Shown in pieces: positions 35,500-45,400 of a DNA stretch of 64,000 nt. Source of the stretch: RFSX01 sp965230215 (GTDB taxonomy: Bacteria; Bacteroidota; Bacteroidia; Chitinophagales; Saprospiraceae); the NCBI GenBank assembly GCA_965230215.1, contig CBDDKN010000001.1, forward strand, positions 1,612,001 to 1,676,000, in the 5' to 3' direction. How positions within the stretch are numbered: position 1 is the first letter of the stretch; each line of letters starts with the position of its first letter. The notes under the pieces are model-generated. The model saw only the letters and a program-made list of their open reading frames with translations. It was not told where the DNA came from and searched no databases. The position numbers and the translations under genes were made by a program.

Positions 35500-36495
35500 T
35501 TACTGTAGGTCTTCGTAATTGGCAACAATTGGGTTTGATTCGATTACAGATTCCCTTGGATCAACACCGTGAAACAGACTGCCATGCTCAAACCAAGATT
35601 TTGGTGCCGGAGCGCCCCATAAAGTCTGACGTCTTGGATCACGCAAGTCCCATCCAAGCGGTTCCCAATCTGGATCGACCGTCAGGTAATCAGATGTAAA
35701 TGGCTCAATTCTATGGCCATCAGGATCCAGTATATACAAGAAAAAAGCATTGGATATACCATGTCGTCCAGGCCCCCTTTCAATGTTCTCTACAAATCCT
35801 TCGGCCGCCATAACGTCAAGCAAATGGATTATGTGATTAACACTTTCAGCCCAGATACCTGCATGATGCAATCTTGGTCCTTTTCCATTCGTCAAAGCCA
35901 TATCATGTACATTGCCCTTTCTATGCGTCCAAGCAGCCCACATATCCCCTTTTTCAGTTAAGGTATACTCTGTCAATCTGAATCCAAGTTGTTGTACAAA
36001 GAATTCATAGGTTGACTGGCAGTCTGGTGTAAAGCAATTGATATGATCAAATCGAAGTGGATTGAGACCTCTGTGTTGGCCAAATGAGCGCATCATTGTC
36101 GGAACGCGCGTTTGTTTGGCATGAAACTCCAATGGTAATCCGATGGGCGTCTTGACCGCAAGCGTTCTCTCTTCGCCATGCTTTTGAACCCATTCTGCAG
36201 GAAGATTCAAACTTTTAAAATGCGCCTCCAGCATATCCAAATGACTATCAAATGCTACTTTGAAACCAAGTGCATATACTTCTGAAACACCAGTCTGCTT
36301 TAATATCAGACAATGGTGATTCTTTTCTTCCACACCTCTAAGGTAGATCGTGTCTTTGGTTCTTTCAGTTTCAACAAATCCCATGATGTCTACATAGAAT
36401 TTACGTGACGCATCCAGGTCTTTTACACCATATTCAATATGGCTGCATCTGATAATATTAAATGGAAGGTCATAGTTGTTTTGGACTAAAGGCAT
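35500..36495 (-). CDS. hpaD: 3,4-dihydroxyphenylacetate 2,3-dioxygenase (type I extradiol)
   Basis: This enzyme opens the homoprotocatechuate ring between C2 and C3 to give 5-carboxymethyl-2-hydroxymuconate semialdehyde. The 331-residue protein has two VOC domains. The expected metal ligands are visible as His151 (LRFDHINCF), His211 (LHHAGIW) and Glu264 (HRIEPFTSDY), at spacings that match Brevibacterium HPCD (155, 214, 267). The C-terminal tail GWDLRDPRRQTLWGAPAP is also typical. It follows hpaE by 23 bases. Confidence 0.9.
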   Translation of the reverse strand: MPLVQNNYDLPFNIIRCSHIEYGVKDLDASRKFYVDIMGFVETERTKDTIYLRGVEEKNHHCLILKQTGVSEVYALGFKVAFDSHLDMLEAHFKSLNLPAEWVQKHGEERTLAVKTPIGLPLEFHAKQTRVPTMMRSFGQHRGLNPLRFDHINCFTPDCQSTYEFFVQQLGFRLTEYTLTEKGDMWAAWTHRKGNVHDMALTNGKGPRLHHAGIWAESVNHIIHLLDVMAAEGFVENIERGPGRHGISNAFFLYILDPDGHRIEPFTSDYLTVDPDWEPLGWDLRDPRRQTLWGAPAPKSWFEHGSLFHGVDPRESVIESNPIVANYEDLQ

Positions 36496-36518
36496 TTTGC
36501 GCGTTTTTTCTTAATAAA

Positions 36519-38033
36519 TTATTTTCCCAGCTTGGTGATGCTATGTGTGTCATAAGCGACACTGATATTTTTGGTTTCCATATAGAACTCAAAACTGTAT
36601 TCACCACCATCACGTCCGATACCACTGTACTTGACGCCACCAAAAGGTGTTGGTAAGTGTCTTACATTTTCTGAATTAATCCAGACCATACCCGCTTCCA
36701 CATCTCTTGCCACTCTATGTGCTTTTCCAACATCCTTGGTCCATATGTAAGCCGTCAATCCATATCTGACAGCATTGGCTATAGCCACAGCTTCTTCTTC
36801 AGTTTCGAATTTGAGTACTGAAAGGAAAGGTCCAAAAACCTCTTCTTCGGCAATGCGCATACCTGGCTTGACACCCTCAACCAACGTTGGCTTTACATAG
36901 CATCCATTAGCGAGTTTGCCGCGTGGAGCGGTGCCGCCAACCAATACTTTAGCGCCTTCATCCTTGGCGAGTTGTGCATAGCTTAATACTTTCTCTTGAT
37001 GTGTGGGATGAATCAATGGTCCTATTTCAGTAGCAGGATCCAAAGGATGACCCACTTTAAGATTCTTAACTCTTTGCTCGAGTTGTTTGACGAACTTGTT
37101 GTATACTTTCTTATGCAGTATCAATCTTGATGAAGAGGTACATCTCTCACCATTAAGACTGTATTTCATAAACACGACAGCATCTAGCGCTCTCTCGAGG
37201 TCAGCATCATCAAAGACAATTACCGGATTCTTACCACCCAATTCGAAATGCACGCGCTTAAGGGTTGGTGCTCCCTGTCTCATGATATGCATACCAGTTG
37301 TTGTCTCTCCAACAAAAGCCACCGCCTTGATATCTTCATGCTCTGTCAACGCTTTTCCCGCCGATTCACCCATACCATGAACTGTATTCCATACACCTTT
37401 TGGCAGTCCAGCTTCATGCGCAATTCTAACAAGCATTTGTGCAGTTACAGGACTGAATTCTGCGGGTTTGTGGACTACGGTACAACCTGCAGCCAACGCT
37501 GGTGCAATCTTCCATGTGCTCAACATAAATGGTGTATTCCATGGTGTTATCACACCAATAGGACCAATAGGCTGCTTCATAGTGAAGTTCACATGATTGG
37601 TATCAGGTGTTGAAAGACCGTTAGCCGCATCTATGGTTTTCTCAGCAAAATATCTGAAGTTGGCCGCGCCCCTAACAGCAGCTTTTTTTGTAAATCTTAA
37701 GGGTTGACCCGTATCAAATGATTCCAGAAGTGCTATCTCTGTAGCATACTTTTCGATATTATCTGCAACGCGCATCAAAATGGCTTTGCGTTCTTTGTGA
37801 TCAATATTACGCCAGGTTTTAAAAGCTTCAGCCGAGGATTTGGCTGCCTTATCTATGTCACGGTGATCACTTGAGACCACATCACATATGAATGATCCGT
37901 CAACGGGAGAATTGTTCTTGAAGGTCTTTCTTGTAGCCGATTGCAATTCCCTTCCATTGATATAATTCTTAACCCCATCCTTGCCGAGAGATCTGATCAG
38001 CTTGTTAACCTTTCTAATATTCTTATCGAGCAT
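36519..38033 (-). CDS. hpaE: 5-carboxymethyl-2-hydroxymuconate semialdehyde dehydrogenase
   Basis: HpaE oxidises the ring-fission semialdehyde of HpaD to the dicarboxylate with NAD+. The 504-residue ALDH has ITPWNTPFMLSTWKIAPALAAGC, the Glu in FELGGKNPV, the Cys in NGERCTSSSR near residue 305 and the HpaE-typical tail HLPTPFGGVKYSGIGRDGGEYSFEFYMETKN. It is the first gene of a four-gene minus operon and is divergent from hpaH across 246 bases. Confidence 0.9.
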   Translation of the reverse strand: MLDKNIRKVNKLIRSLGKDGVKNYINGRELQSATRKTFKNNSPVDGSFICDVVSSDHRDIDKAAKSSAEAFKTWRNIDHKERKAILMRVADNIEKYATEIALLESFDTGQPLRFTKKAAVRGAANFRYFAEKTIDAANGLSTPDTNHVNFTMKQPIGPIGVITPWNTPFMLSTWKIAPALAAGCTVVHKPAEFSPVTAQMLVRIAHEAGLPKGVWNTVHGMGESAGKALTEHEDIKAVAFVGETTTGMHIMRQGAPTLKRVHFELGGKNPVIVFDDADLERALDAVVFMKYSLNGERCTSSSRLILHKKVYNKFVKQLEQRVKNLKVGHPLDPATEIGPLIHPTHQEKVLSYAQLAKDEGAKVLVGGTAPRGKLANGCYVKPTLVEGVKPGMRIAEEEVFGPFLSVLKFETEEEAVAIANAVRYGLTAYIWTKDVGKAHRVARDVEAGMVWINSENVRHLPTPFGGVKYSGIGRDGGEYSFEFYMETKNISVAYDTHSITKLGK

Positions 38034-38233
38034 GCTTATCTATTATTAAAGTGTTTTATAATCGGTCGATGCATCTTTTTCTTGAAAAGCAATTTAAACA
38101 TCGTCCAACTGAGCTCATCCCATAATACTGGACACAGCTGCATTCAATTCGCGTGAACCAAAAATACATGCATTATCTTAAATTGCCTTGTATAAAAAGG
38201 TAATAATTCTTGTACAAATGTGTTTTCTGTGTC

Positions 38234-38259
38234 TTGTGAATGTGAATTGTGTAGTTTTG
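38234..38259 (+). promoter_or_regulatory. Predicted promoter of hpaH-hpaI
   Basis: TAGTTTTG at 38252-38259 is an exact TAnnTTTG box, identical to the one before paaE. A TTG occurs at 38234-38236 with a 15-base spacer, shorter than usual. Transcription would start about 14 bases before the hpaH ATG at 38280, again giving a very short leader. On the minus strand a TATTTTTG box (38159-38166) could serve hpaE but has no clear -33 element. Confidence 0.45.
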
Positions 38260-38279
38260 TGAAATATTAATAAGAATAG

Positions 38280-39083
38280 ATGCTTAGTAAGGAAGATATA
38301 AGAACAGAAGCTGAGCGTTTGCATAATGCTGAACGCACCAGAAATCAGGTAAAAGCAACCACAATATTCCATCCGGAAATGACTGTAGATGATGCTTATG
38401 CCATTCAAAAGGAATGGATGGAAATCAAAAAAGATGAGGGCAGAAAAGTAGCTGGATACAAGATTGGTTTGACTTCCAGGGCCATGCAAAAGTCCATGAG
38501 CATCAATGAACCGGACTATGGCACCCTGTTGGATGATATGGTATTCGAAGAAGGAACTGAGATAGATGCGGACGCATTCCTTGATCCTAGAATAGAAGTA
38601 GAATTGGCATTCTATCTCAACAAGCCCCTGTTTGGTGAAAACCTGAGCATTATAGATGTATTAAACGCTACTGACTATGTGGTTCCGGCTTTAGAACTTA
38701 TCGCGGCCAGAACATTCAGGGTTGATCCGGAAACTTCATACAAGAGAACTGTTCGAGATACCATAAGTGATAATGCTGCTAATGCAGGAATCATAACCGG
38801 AGGGCTACCTGTTCGTCCTGATGATATTGACTTGAGGTACATTCCAGCACTGCTCTTTCGCAATGGGGTAATTGAAGAAAGTGGCGTCTCTGCAGCAGTG
38901 CTTAATCATCCAGCTAAGGGCATTGCCTGGCTTGCTAAAAAATATTTCCCACACGGCATCAGTCTTGAACCAGGTCAGGTCATCCTTGCGGGTTCATTCA
39001 CACGTCCTGTACCTGTAAGAAAAGGAGATACTTTTAGCGTTGACTTTGGTCCGCTTGGAAATATATCTTGTTACTTCAAATAA
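38280..39083 (+). CDS. hpaH: 2-oxo-hept-4-ene-1,7-dioate hydratase
   Basis: HpaH hydrates 2-oxohept-4-ene-1,7-dioate to the 4-hydroxy acid, the substrate of HpaI. The 267 residues match the family in length, with GYKIGLTSRAMQKSM, the metal-binding RIEVELAFYL and ALELIAAR, and the end SFTRPVPVRKGDTFSVDFGPLG. FAH-superfamily members with this start are distinct from the HpaG decarboxylase/isomerase, which is absent from the window. It is followed by hpaI after 8 bases. Confidence 0.92.
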   Translation: MLSKEDIRTEAERLHNAERTRNQVKATTIFHPEMTVDDAYAIQKEWMEIKKDEGRKVAGYKIGLTSRAMQKSMSINEPDYGTLLDDMVFEEGTEIDADAFLDPRIEVELAFYLNKPLFGENLSIIDVLNATDYVVPALELIAARTFRVDPETSYKRTVRDTISDNAANAGIITGGLPVRPDDIDLRYIPALLFRNGVIEESGVSAAVLNHPAKGIAWLAKKYFPHGISLEPGQVILAGSFTRPVPVRKGDTFSVDFGPLGNISCYFK

Positions 39084-39091
39084 AGCATTGT

Positions 39092-39892
39092 ATGTCTATT
39101 CACAACAGGTTCAAACACAGAATTAAGGAAGGGAATAATCAATTCGGCATATGGAATGGCATCCCCCATGCATATGCAGCCGAGATATGTGCGGGAGCGG
39201 GATTCGATTTTGTAGTCGTAGATGCAGAGCATGCACCATTTGATATTCAACAAATTGTTATTCAGCTTCAGGGCATGAGCAGATATCCAGAATGTAGCCC
39301 GATTGTAAGAATTCCAAATGACGATCCTGTTCTCATAAAAAGATTGCTTGACGCAGGTGTTCAAAACTTTATCGTGCCGATGCTGGAGTCTGCCGAACAA
39401 GTAGAACACATGTACAAGAGTCTTCGATATCCACCCAAAGGCATAAGGGGTGTCGGCACAGCATTGGCCAGAGCGGCCCAATGGAATCGCGAAAATGATT
39501 ATTTTAAAAAAGCCGATGAGGAAGTATGCCTGATTGCTCAAATAGAATCGGTTGCAGGCATAAATGCGCTTGATGCCATCCTTGAACAAAACAAAGCTGA
39601 AGTTGTATTTCTTGGACCAGCAGACCTTGCCGGTTCAATGGGACTGCTAGGTCAACCAGGTCATCCTGATGTCGTAGCTGAAGTCAAAAAAGCCATCACT
39701 AAAATTGTCAATAGCAATGCAGCCGCCGGTATACTTACTTCAGACCCAACATTGATTGAACAGTATAAAGAAATGGGTGTACAGATGATCGGGGTAGGAC
39801 TTGACACTATATTACTAGCCAAGGCCTCAAGATCTTTAGCAGAAACTTATAAGCCTGAATTAAGATCCAGGCAAAGCAATACCAAATACTAG
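39092..39892 (+). CDS. hpaI: 4-hydroxy-2-oxo-heptane-1,7-dioate aldolase
   Basis: HpaI cleaves 4-hydroxy-2-oxoheptanedioate to pyruvate and succinate semialdehyde. The 266-residue class II aldolase has the catalytic and metal-site patterns VVDAEHAPFDIQQ near residue 45, AQIESVAGINALD near 150 (metal Glu) and FLGPADLAGSMG (metal Asp). The ATG at 39092 follows hpaH by 8 bases and starts with MSIHNRFK; an upstream in-frame start would overlap hpaH. Its product fits the GabD-like dehydrogenase at 18766-20235. Confidence 0.92.
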   Translation: MSIHNRFKHRIKEGNNQFGIWNGIPHAYAAEICAGAGFDFVVVDAEHAPFDIQQIVIQLQGMSRYPECSPIVRIPNDDPVLIKRLLDAGVQNFIVPMLESAEQVEHMYKSLRYPPKGIRGVGTALARAAQWNRENDYFKKADEEVCLIAQIESVAGINALDAILEQNKAEVVFLGPADLAGSMGLLGQPGHPDVVAEVKKAITKIVNSNAAAGILTSDPTLIEQYKEMGVQMIGVGLDTILLAKASRSLAETYKPELRSRQSNTKY

Positions 39893-39895
39893 ATT

Positions 39896-40663
39896 TTAAT
39901 CCAGAGTGATCACGATAGGGCCAAAAGCCTCTTGGCCATTAATTGCTATATCTTCAAAAAAGACCTTGGTTCCTTTTTGTGTGAAGGCTTCTTTCAATTT
40001 CAGTTTCTTCACTGATTTTCGATCTTGATCTAGGTGGATAATCATAGGATCCACTTCTGGAGACACTACGATCATTCTAAATGAAAATCCTTCAACTTTT
40101 TCACAATCATCGCTCTTAAGTGCACTGATTACAAAACTGGAATCCCACATTTTTTTAAACAAACTCGCATCAACGATATGTGAATCAATGAAGTGTCTAT
40201 TACCCCAAGCAAAATAGTAGCATGGCTCATGGGCATTAACTACGCTGACAGTTTCTTCATAGGTATCATAGTCAAATACATGGATCGTATCCTTGCTAAC
40301 ACCTTCCTTTTGATTCATGTATGTGGCATATTCATCCATCAACTTAAATCTATCTTTACCATAATTGTTGTAGTACTCTTGCAATGACATTTCAATTATC
40401 TGACCCTTGATTGTCTCTTCGTATTTTTCATAATCAAAAGTAACTGACAAGGTATCAAAAACCTTTACATACCTATCAACACTCTTGACTATGCGAACTG
40501 TCTCCTCAGCTGTATCATAGTCAAATACTGTTACGGTATCTACCCTGTTCTTTTCGTAAACATCAAGTTTGGGGATTGCCTTTTGCGCGTGGGAAAAGCT
40601 AACGGTAAGCGAAAACGCTATAAACAGAAATGCGCTTTTTAATTGATTTGTATTGTTTTTCAT
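39896..40663 (-). CDS. Exported protein with repeated FDYDTxEETV motifs, unknown
   Basis: The 255-residue product has a signal peptide (SAFLFIAFSLTVSFSHAQ). The motif VFDYDTAEETVRIV near residue 47 recurs as VFDYDTYEETVSVV near 128, and in weaker form as TFDYEKYEETIKG near 76, so the N-terminal half consists of related short units. The remainder (ISALKSDDCEKVEG, FFEDIAINGQEAFGPIVITLD) looks like a beta-rich gliding- or secretion-type domain, but I cannot name it. It converges with hpaI with a 3-base gap. Confidence 0.65.
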   Translation of the reverse strand: MKNNTNQLKSAFLFIAFSLTVSFSHAQKAIPKLDVYEKNRVDTVTVFDYDTAEETVRIVKSVDRYVKVFDTLSVTFDYEKYEETIKGQIIEMSLQEYYNNYGKDRFKLMDEYATYMNQKEGVSKDTIHVFDYDTYEETVSVVNAHEPCYYFAWGNRHFIDSHIVDASLFKKMWDSSFVISALKSDDCEKVEGFSFRMIVVSPEVDPMIIHLDQDRKSVKKLKLKEAFTQKGTKVFFEDIAINGQEAFGPIVITLD

Positions 40664-40887
40664 TTTGCCCTATTTATAGATTTAACTGTATAGCGGCTGA
40701 AATATTATTTCAGGCACCATGAAATTCAGATGTATAAAAACTTCGAATTGGTGTAAAGGATGTGAACTTAATTGTACTAAAAACGTATATCCGTTTATAT
40801 TTTTCCCAATAAATTTAGAAAAAGGTAGGACTACAATTAACTGTTCAGCTAACGGAGATTTATAGATTTAAAATTCAAATCTGACTA

Positions 40888-41349
40888 TCATTTAATCCTT
40901 TGATACTTATGTACATATATTCTTTCAACGAGTTCGCGCTCTATATCGAATATGCTTACTGTATCACTGGAAGCCATCTTTCTTGTTATCCTAATAATTC
41001 TGGATTCCAACTGATCATTATTCCGACTCAGTTCTAGCCACTTCTTACCACTAATTTTAAAGTATTCAGTAGTATCCGGATTATTACCATTTTCAATAAT
41101 AACTTTTCGAACATAATAGGTATTTCTGTTGAAGTTTTCTTTGTGGGGCCTGAATTCCTCAATGGTTGTCAATCCAGTTCCATGATCTCTATTATATACT
41201 ATCCTATGAGCTTTCACTTCCAAATCTTCTATTTTTAGAAATTCCGGATATGAATAAACGACAACTTCGGTATTACCCTTATTGAGCTGGCTGAACAATA
41301 ATATCTGACATTTGAAAATCAGCAGAACGGTCAAGGCTAATCGATACAT
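40888..41349 (-). CDS. Exported small protein, unknown
   Basis: The 153-residue protein starts with a hydrophobic signal-like stretch (LALTVLLIFKCQILLFSQ). The body is beta-rich and contains DTVSIFDIERELVERIYV near the C terminus, which faintly echoes the VFDYDTxEETV motif of the neighbouring gene. No family is recognised. It lies on the same strand as that gene, 224 bases upstream. The gap holds no evident gene or terminator. Confidence 0.6.
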   Translation of the reverse strand: MYRLALTVLLIFKCQILLFSQLNKGNTEVVVYSYPEFLKIEDLEVKAHRIVYNRDHGTGLTTIEEFRPHKENFNRNTYYVRKVIIENGNNPDTTEYFKISGKKWLELSRNNDQLESRIIRITRKMASSDTVSIFDIERELVERIYVHKYQRIK

Positions 41350-41409
41350 ATAAGTTTATTTAAGTTGAGCTTATACATGAGATGCATCAAAGCATTGTAC
41401 TGGTGCATT

Positions 41410-42252
41410 TTACTCTTCATCCAACACCCCTCTCCCTTTCAAAAAGAAGCATAAGGACCTACTTTTCTTATGACCCAAGCCTCTAAATTCAGAACCACTA
41501 GTTTGCTTGAGATAGATACCTTTTAGCTTTTTCCCTCGCTTTGTATCAAAGCTGATGTCACTGTTACCTCGTTTCTTATCATCTTTTATCCATTCAAGAG
41601 ACATAAAGACAGGTTTTTCAACAATTAGATTGTAATCGCTCATATCCACTTCCACCTCACCTCTTTTTTGAGCAAGACGAACAATGATGTCTTCCTTCAC
41701 AAGTTTCTCACCAATCATCTGATTCTCATAATCATAGATATTCAGTCTGAAAATTATGCTATCAGCAGGGGCATGATTCAGTACAAAATGTGCAGATATG
41801 ATACGCGATTCTTTATTGATCCAAATGGGACTTCCTATCTCAGTACCAAGCTGTCGGCTGCCAAAGCCAACGCTGTGTTGTCTTTTCTTGTTTCTCATGC
41901 CCCAAATAAGTTCTTCAGGGGACAATCTTGATGCTGAAATAGTTACCGTCTCTAAGTCATACACTACTGGTGTGAGAGCTACAGTTTTACCAAAGGCCAG
42001 ATCAGATGCACGGAATTTTTCAGTTTCATATGATATCGAACTCATAACTATGGTACGACTTCGATTGTCAACCGACAATTCGAAATATCCAAATTCGTCA
42101 GATACCGTTCCTATTTCCATGCCTTCTACAGCCACATTTACAAAGGCCACTGGCTCTTCGGTATATAAATTCACCAGTTTACCACTCACCGTAAACTGTG
42201 CCAGGATGGAAAATGGCGTTAAAAGCCCAAAAAGCAACAAAATTCTATTCAT
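41410..42252 (-). CDS. Exported CarboxypepD_reg-like domain protein
   Basis: The 280-residue protein starts at the ATG 42250-42252 with a signal peptide (MNRILLLFGLLTPFSILAQ). A CarboxypepD_reg-like beta-sandwich follows (GKLVNLYTEEPVAFVNVAVEGMEIGTVSDEFGYF, as separate motifs), as found in TonB-linked outer membrane proteins. No TonB barrel follows; instead there is a 190-residue domain with VYDLETVTISASRL and LEWIKDDKKRG. It probably sits in the periplasm or at the cell surface. Function unknown. Confidence 0.75.
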   Translation of the reverse strand: MNRILLLFGLLTPFSILAQFTVSGKLVNLYTEEPVAFVNVAVEGMEIGTVSDEFGYFELSVDNRSRTIVMSSISYETEKFRASDLAFGKTVALTPVVYDLETVTISASRLSPEELIWGMRNKKRQHSVGFGSRQLGTEIGSPIWINKESRIISAHFVLNHAPADSIIFRLNIYDYENQMIGEKLVKEDIIVRLAQKRGEVEVDMSDYNLIVEKPVFMSLEWIKDDKKRGNSDISFDTKRGKKLKGIYLKQTSGSEFRGLGHKKSRSLCFFLKGRGVLDEE

Positions 42253-42355
42253 ACTGAAATTTAAGCACAATGTCCATTTAATCAAACAAATGCATCAAAT
42301 TCAGGTTTAATGCCTATGAGGCTAACATATCGAGCCAATCTCTACCACATCCAGG

Positions 42356-42387
42356 TTTGGTTTGACAAGCATTCTTAGCGATATTTG
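42356..42387 (+). promoter_or_regulatory. Possible promoter of icmF
   Basis: TTTG at 42356-42359 and GATATTTG at 42380-42387 are separated by 20 bases; the second differs from TAnnTTTG at one position. A start near 42394 would leave an 18-base leader before the icmF ATG. Confidence 0.4.
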
Positions 42388-42411
42388 CACTACCAAACCA
42401 ATGAATTGACC

Positions 42412-45400
42412 ATGATCCAGACTGAAAAGTATACCCCTAAAAACAAGATACGTATCGTGACAGCCGCTTCCTTGTTTGACGGACACGATGCAGCCATCAA
42501 TATAATGCGCCGAATCATTCAATCAACTGGCGTAGAAGTTATTCACCTTGGGCATGACAGATCTGTTGAAGAAGTGGTCAATACAGCTATACAAGAAGAT
42601 GTACAGGCCATCGCCATGACATCATATCAGGGTGGTCACAATGAGTACTTCAAATACATGTATGACCTTCTCAAAGAAAGAGGCGCAGACCATATCAAAA
42701 TTTTTGGTGGTGGCGGTGGTGTTATTCTACCGGAGGAGATTAAAGATCTAATGGATTATGGCATTACCAGAATTTATTCTCCGGATGATGGAAGGGCTAT
42801 GGGACTTCAAGGGATGATCAATGATCTTGTGGAAAAATGTGATTTCCCTGTAGGCAATAATCTTAACGGACAAGTAAAAGAATTAAGTCCTAAAAATCAT
42901 AAAGCCATTGCCAGGCTTATTTCTGCAGCTGAGAATTTTCCTGATCAAGCCAAGGATAGTCTGGATTACATTCACAATAAAAACAAAGAGAGTTTCATCC
43001 CCGTACTAGGTATTACAGGTACTGGTGGTGCTGGAAAGTCTTCATTGGTTGATGAATTGGTCAGACGCTATCTGATCGATTTTGAAGATAAAACACTAGC
43101 AGTAATCTCGGTTGATCCCTCAAAAAGAAAAACGGGTGGTGCTTTACTAGGTGATAGAATCAGAATGAATGCTATCAACAACGAACGTGTTTACATGCGT
43201 TCGCTTGCTACCAGACAAAGCAATTTGGCATTGTCCAAATATGTACATGAGGCCATTGAGATCCTGAAGGCTTCTGGTTTTGATTTGATCATCCTAGAGA
43301 CATCCGGCATCGGCCAATCGGACACGGAAATCCTGGATCATTCAGATGTTTCTCTATACGTGATGACACCTGAGTTTGGAGCTGCTACACAGCTTGAGAA
43401 AATAGACATGCTTGATTTCGCTGACATCGTCGCTATCAATAAATTTGACAAGAGAGGTGCTTTAGATGCCCTGAGAGATGTAAGAAAACAATACCAGAGA
43501 AATCATAACCTGTGGGATACTGATCCTGACCTTATGCCAGTGTTCGGGACCATCGCATCTCAATTCAATGATCCAGGTATGAATACTTTATACAGAAAGA
43601 TCATTGATACAATTACTGAAAAAACTGAGGTTAAATTTGATTCAAGCCTTCAGACCAGCAAAGAGTTATCAGAGAAGATTTATATTATACCGCCTGCAAG
43701 AGTTAGATACCTCTCAGAAATATCTGAAAATAACAGAGCATATGACAAACGCGTTAATGAACAATATGAAGTTGCGCAGAGCCTCTATGGAATCTATAAA
43801 GCTATTGAAAGCATTTCAGGTCAAAATGTTGAATTCAATTCTAACGGTATAAGTTTATCTGATTCGGACAATCAAACTGTTACAGCGCTTATAGAACAGT
43901 TTAATAAAATCAAGCTGGATCTTGATCCGCACTACTGGGAAATCATCTGCGGATGGGAAGAAAAAAGGAACAGGTACAAAAACGAAATTTACAAGTTTCA
44001 GGTTAGGGACAAGGAACTTAAAATCGAAACGCATACGAAATCATTATCTCATCTCGATATACCCAAAGTGGCCCTACCCCGCTACGTTTCATGGGGTGAC
44101 ATCTTGAGATGGTCATTGCAAGAAAACGTACCTGGTGAATTTCCATTTACTGCTGGATTATATCCGTTCAAAAGACAGGGAGAAGATCCGACAAGAATGT
44201 TTGCCGGTGAAGGAGGACCAGAAAGAACAAACAAGCGCTTCCACTATGTGAGTATGGGTTTGCCAGCGAAGAGATTATCTACCGCATTTGATTCGGTAAC
44301 GCTATATGGCCACGACCCTGCGCATCGACCCGACATATATGGCAAAATTGGCAACTCAGGTGTATCTGTCTGTTGCCTGGATGATGCTAAGAAGCTTTAC
44401 TCAGGATTCAATCTTGCTGATCCGATGACATCGGTCAGTATGACCATAAATGGCCCTGCTCCAATGTTGCTTGCCTACTTTATGAATGCAGCCATTGATC
44501 AGCAGTGTGAATTGTATATCAAAGAGCATGGACTTGAAAAGGAAGTTGAGCAGAAAATAAATGCATTGTATCCCAATGGAGACAGACCTAAATACAATGC
44601 TGAAATTCCAGAAGGAAATGATGGGCTCGGCTTGATGTTGTTGGGTGTGACAGGAGATCAGGTACTTCCGAAAGATGTCTATCAGAAGATTAAAAATGAT
44701 ACGCTCTCGAAAGTACGCGGGACAGTTCAAGCAGATATTCTGAAAGAAGATCAAGCACAGAACACTTGTATATTCTCTACTGAATTCGCCCTTCGCCTTA
44801 TGGGGGATGTACAGGAATACTTTATTGATAAGAATGTAAGAAACTTCTACTCGGTATCAATTTCAGGATACCACATTGCCGAAGCTGGTGCAAATCCAAT
44901 TTCTCAGTTGGCCTTTACGCTTGCCAATGGATTTACCTATGTGGAGTATTACCTGAGCAGAGGTATGGATATAAATAAATTTGGTCCTAACCTCTCCTTC
45001 TTCTTTTCGAATGGTGTGGATCCAGAATATGCAGTTATCGGACGTGTATCAAGAAGAATCTGGTCCAAGGCCCTGAAACTTAAATATGGAGCCAATCCAA
45101 GGGCACAGATGCTGAAGTATCACATTCAAACTTCGGGCAGGTCTCTGCATGCCCAGGAGATTGACTTTAATGATATCAGAACGACGCTTCAGGCGCTCTA
45201 CGCGATTTATGACAACTGCAATTCACTGCATACAAATGCTTATGACGAAGCCATAACTACGCCGACTGAAGAATCGGTAAGACGGGCCATGGCCATTCAG
45301 CTTATCATCAATAAAGAACTGGGACTTGCTAAAAATGAAAATCCGCTTCAAGGCTCCTTCATCATAGAAGAATTGACCGATTTGGTTGAAGAAGCTGTAT

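Noticed and set aside
38159..38166. hpaE promoter box TATTTTTG on the minus strand
   Set aside because: Matches the -7 consensus but no TTG-type element occurs at the right spacing, and the leader would be about 120 bases.
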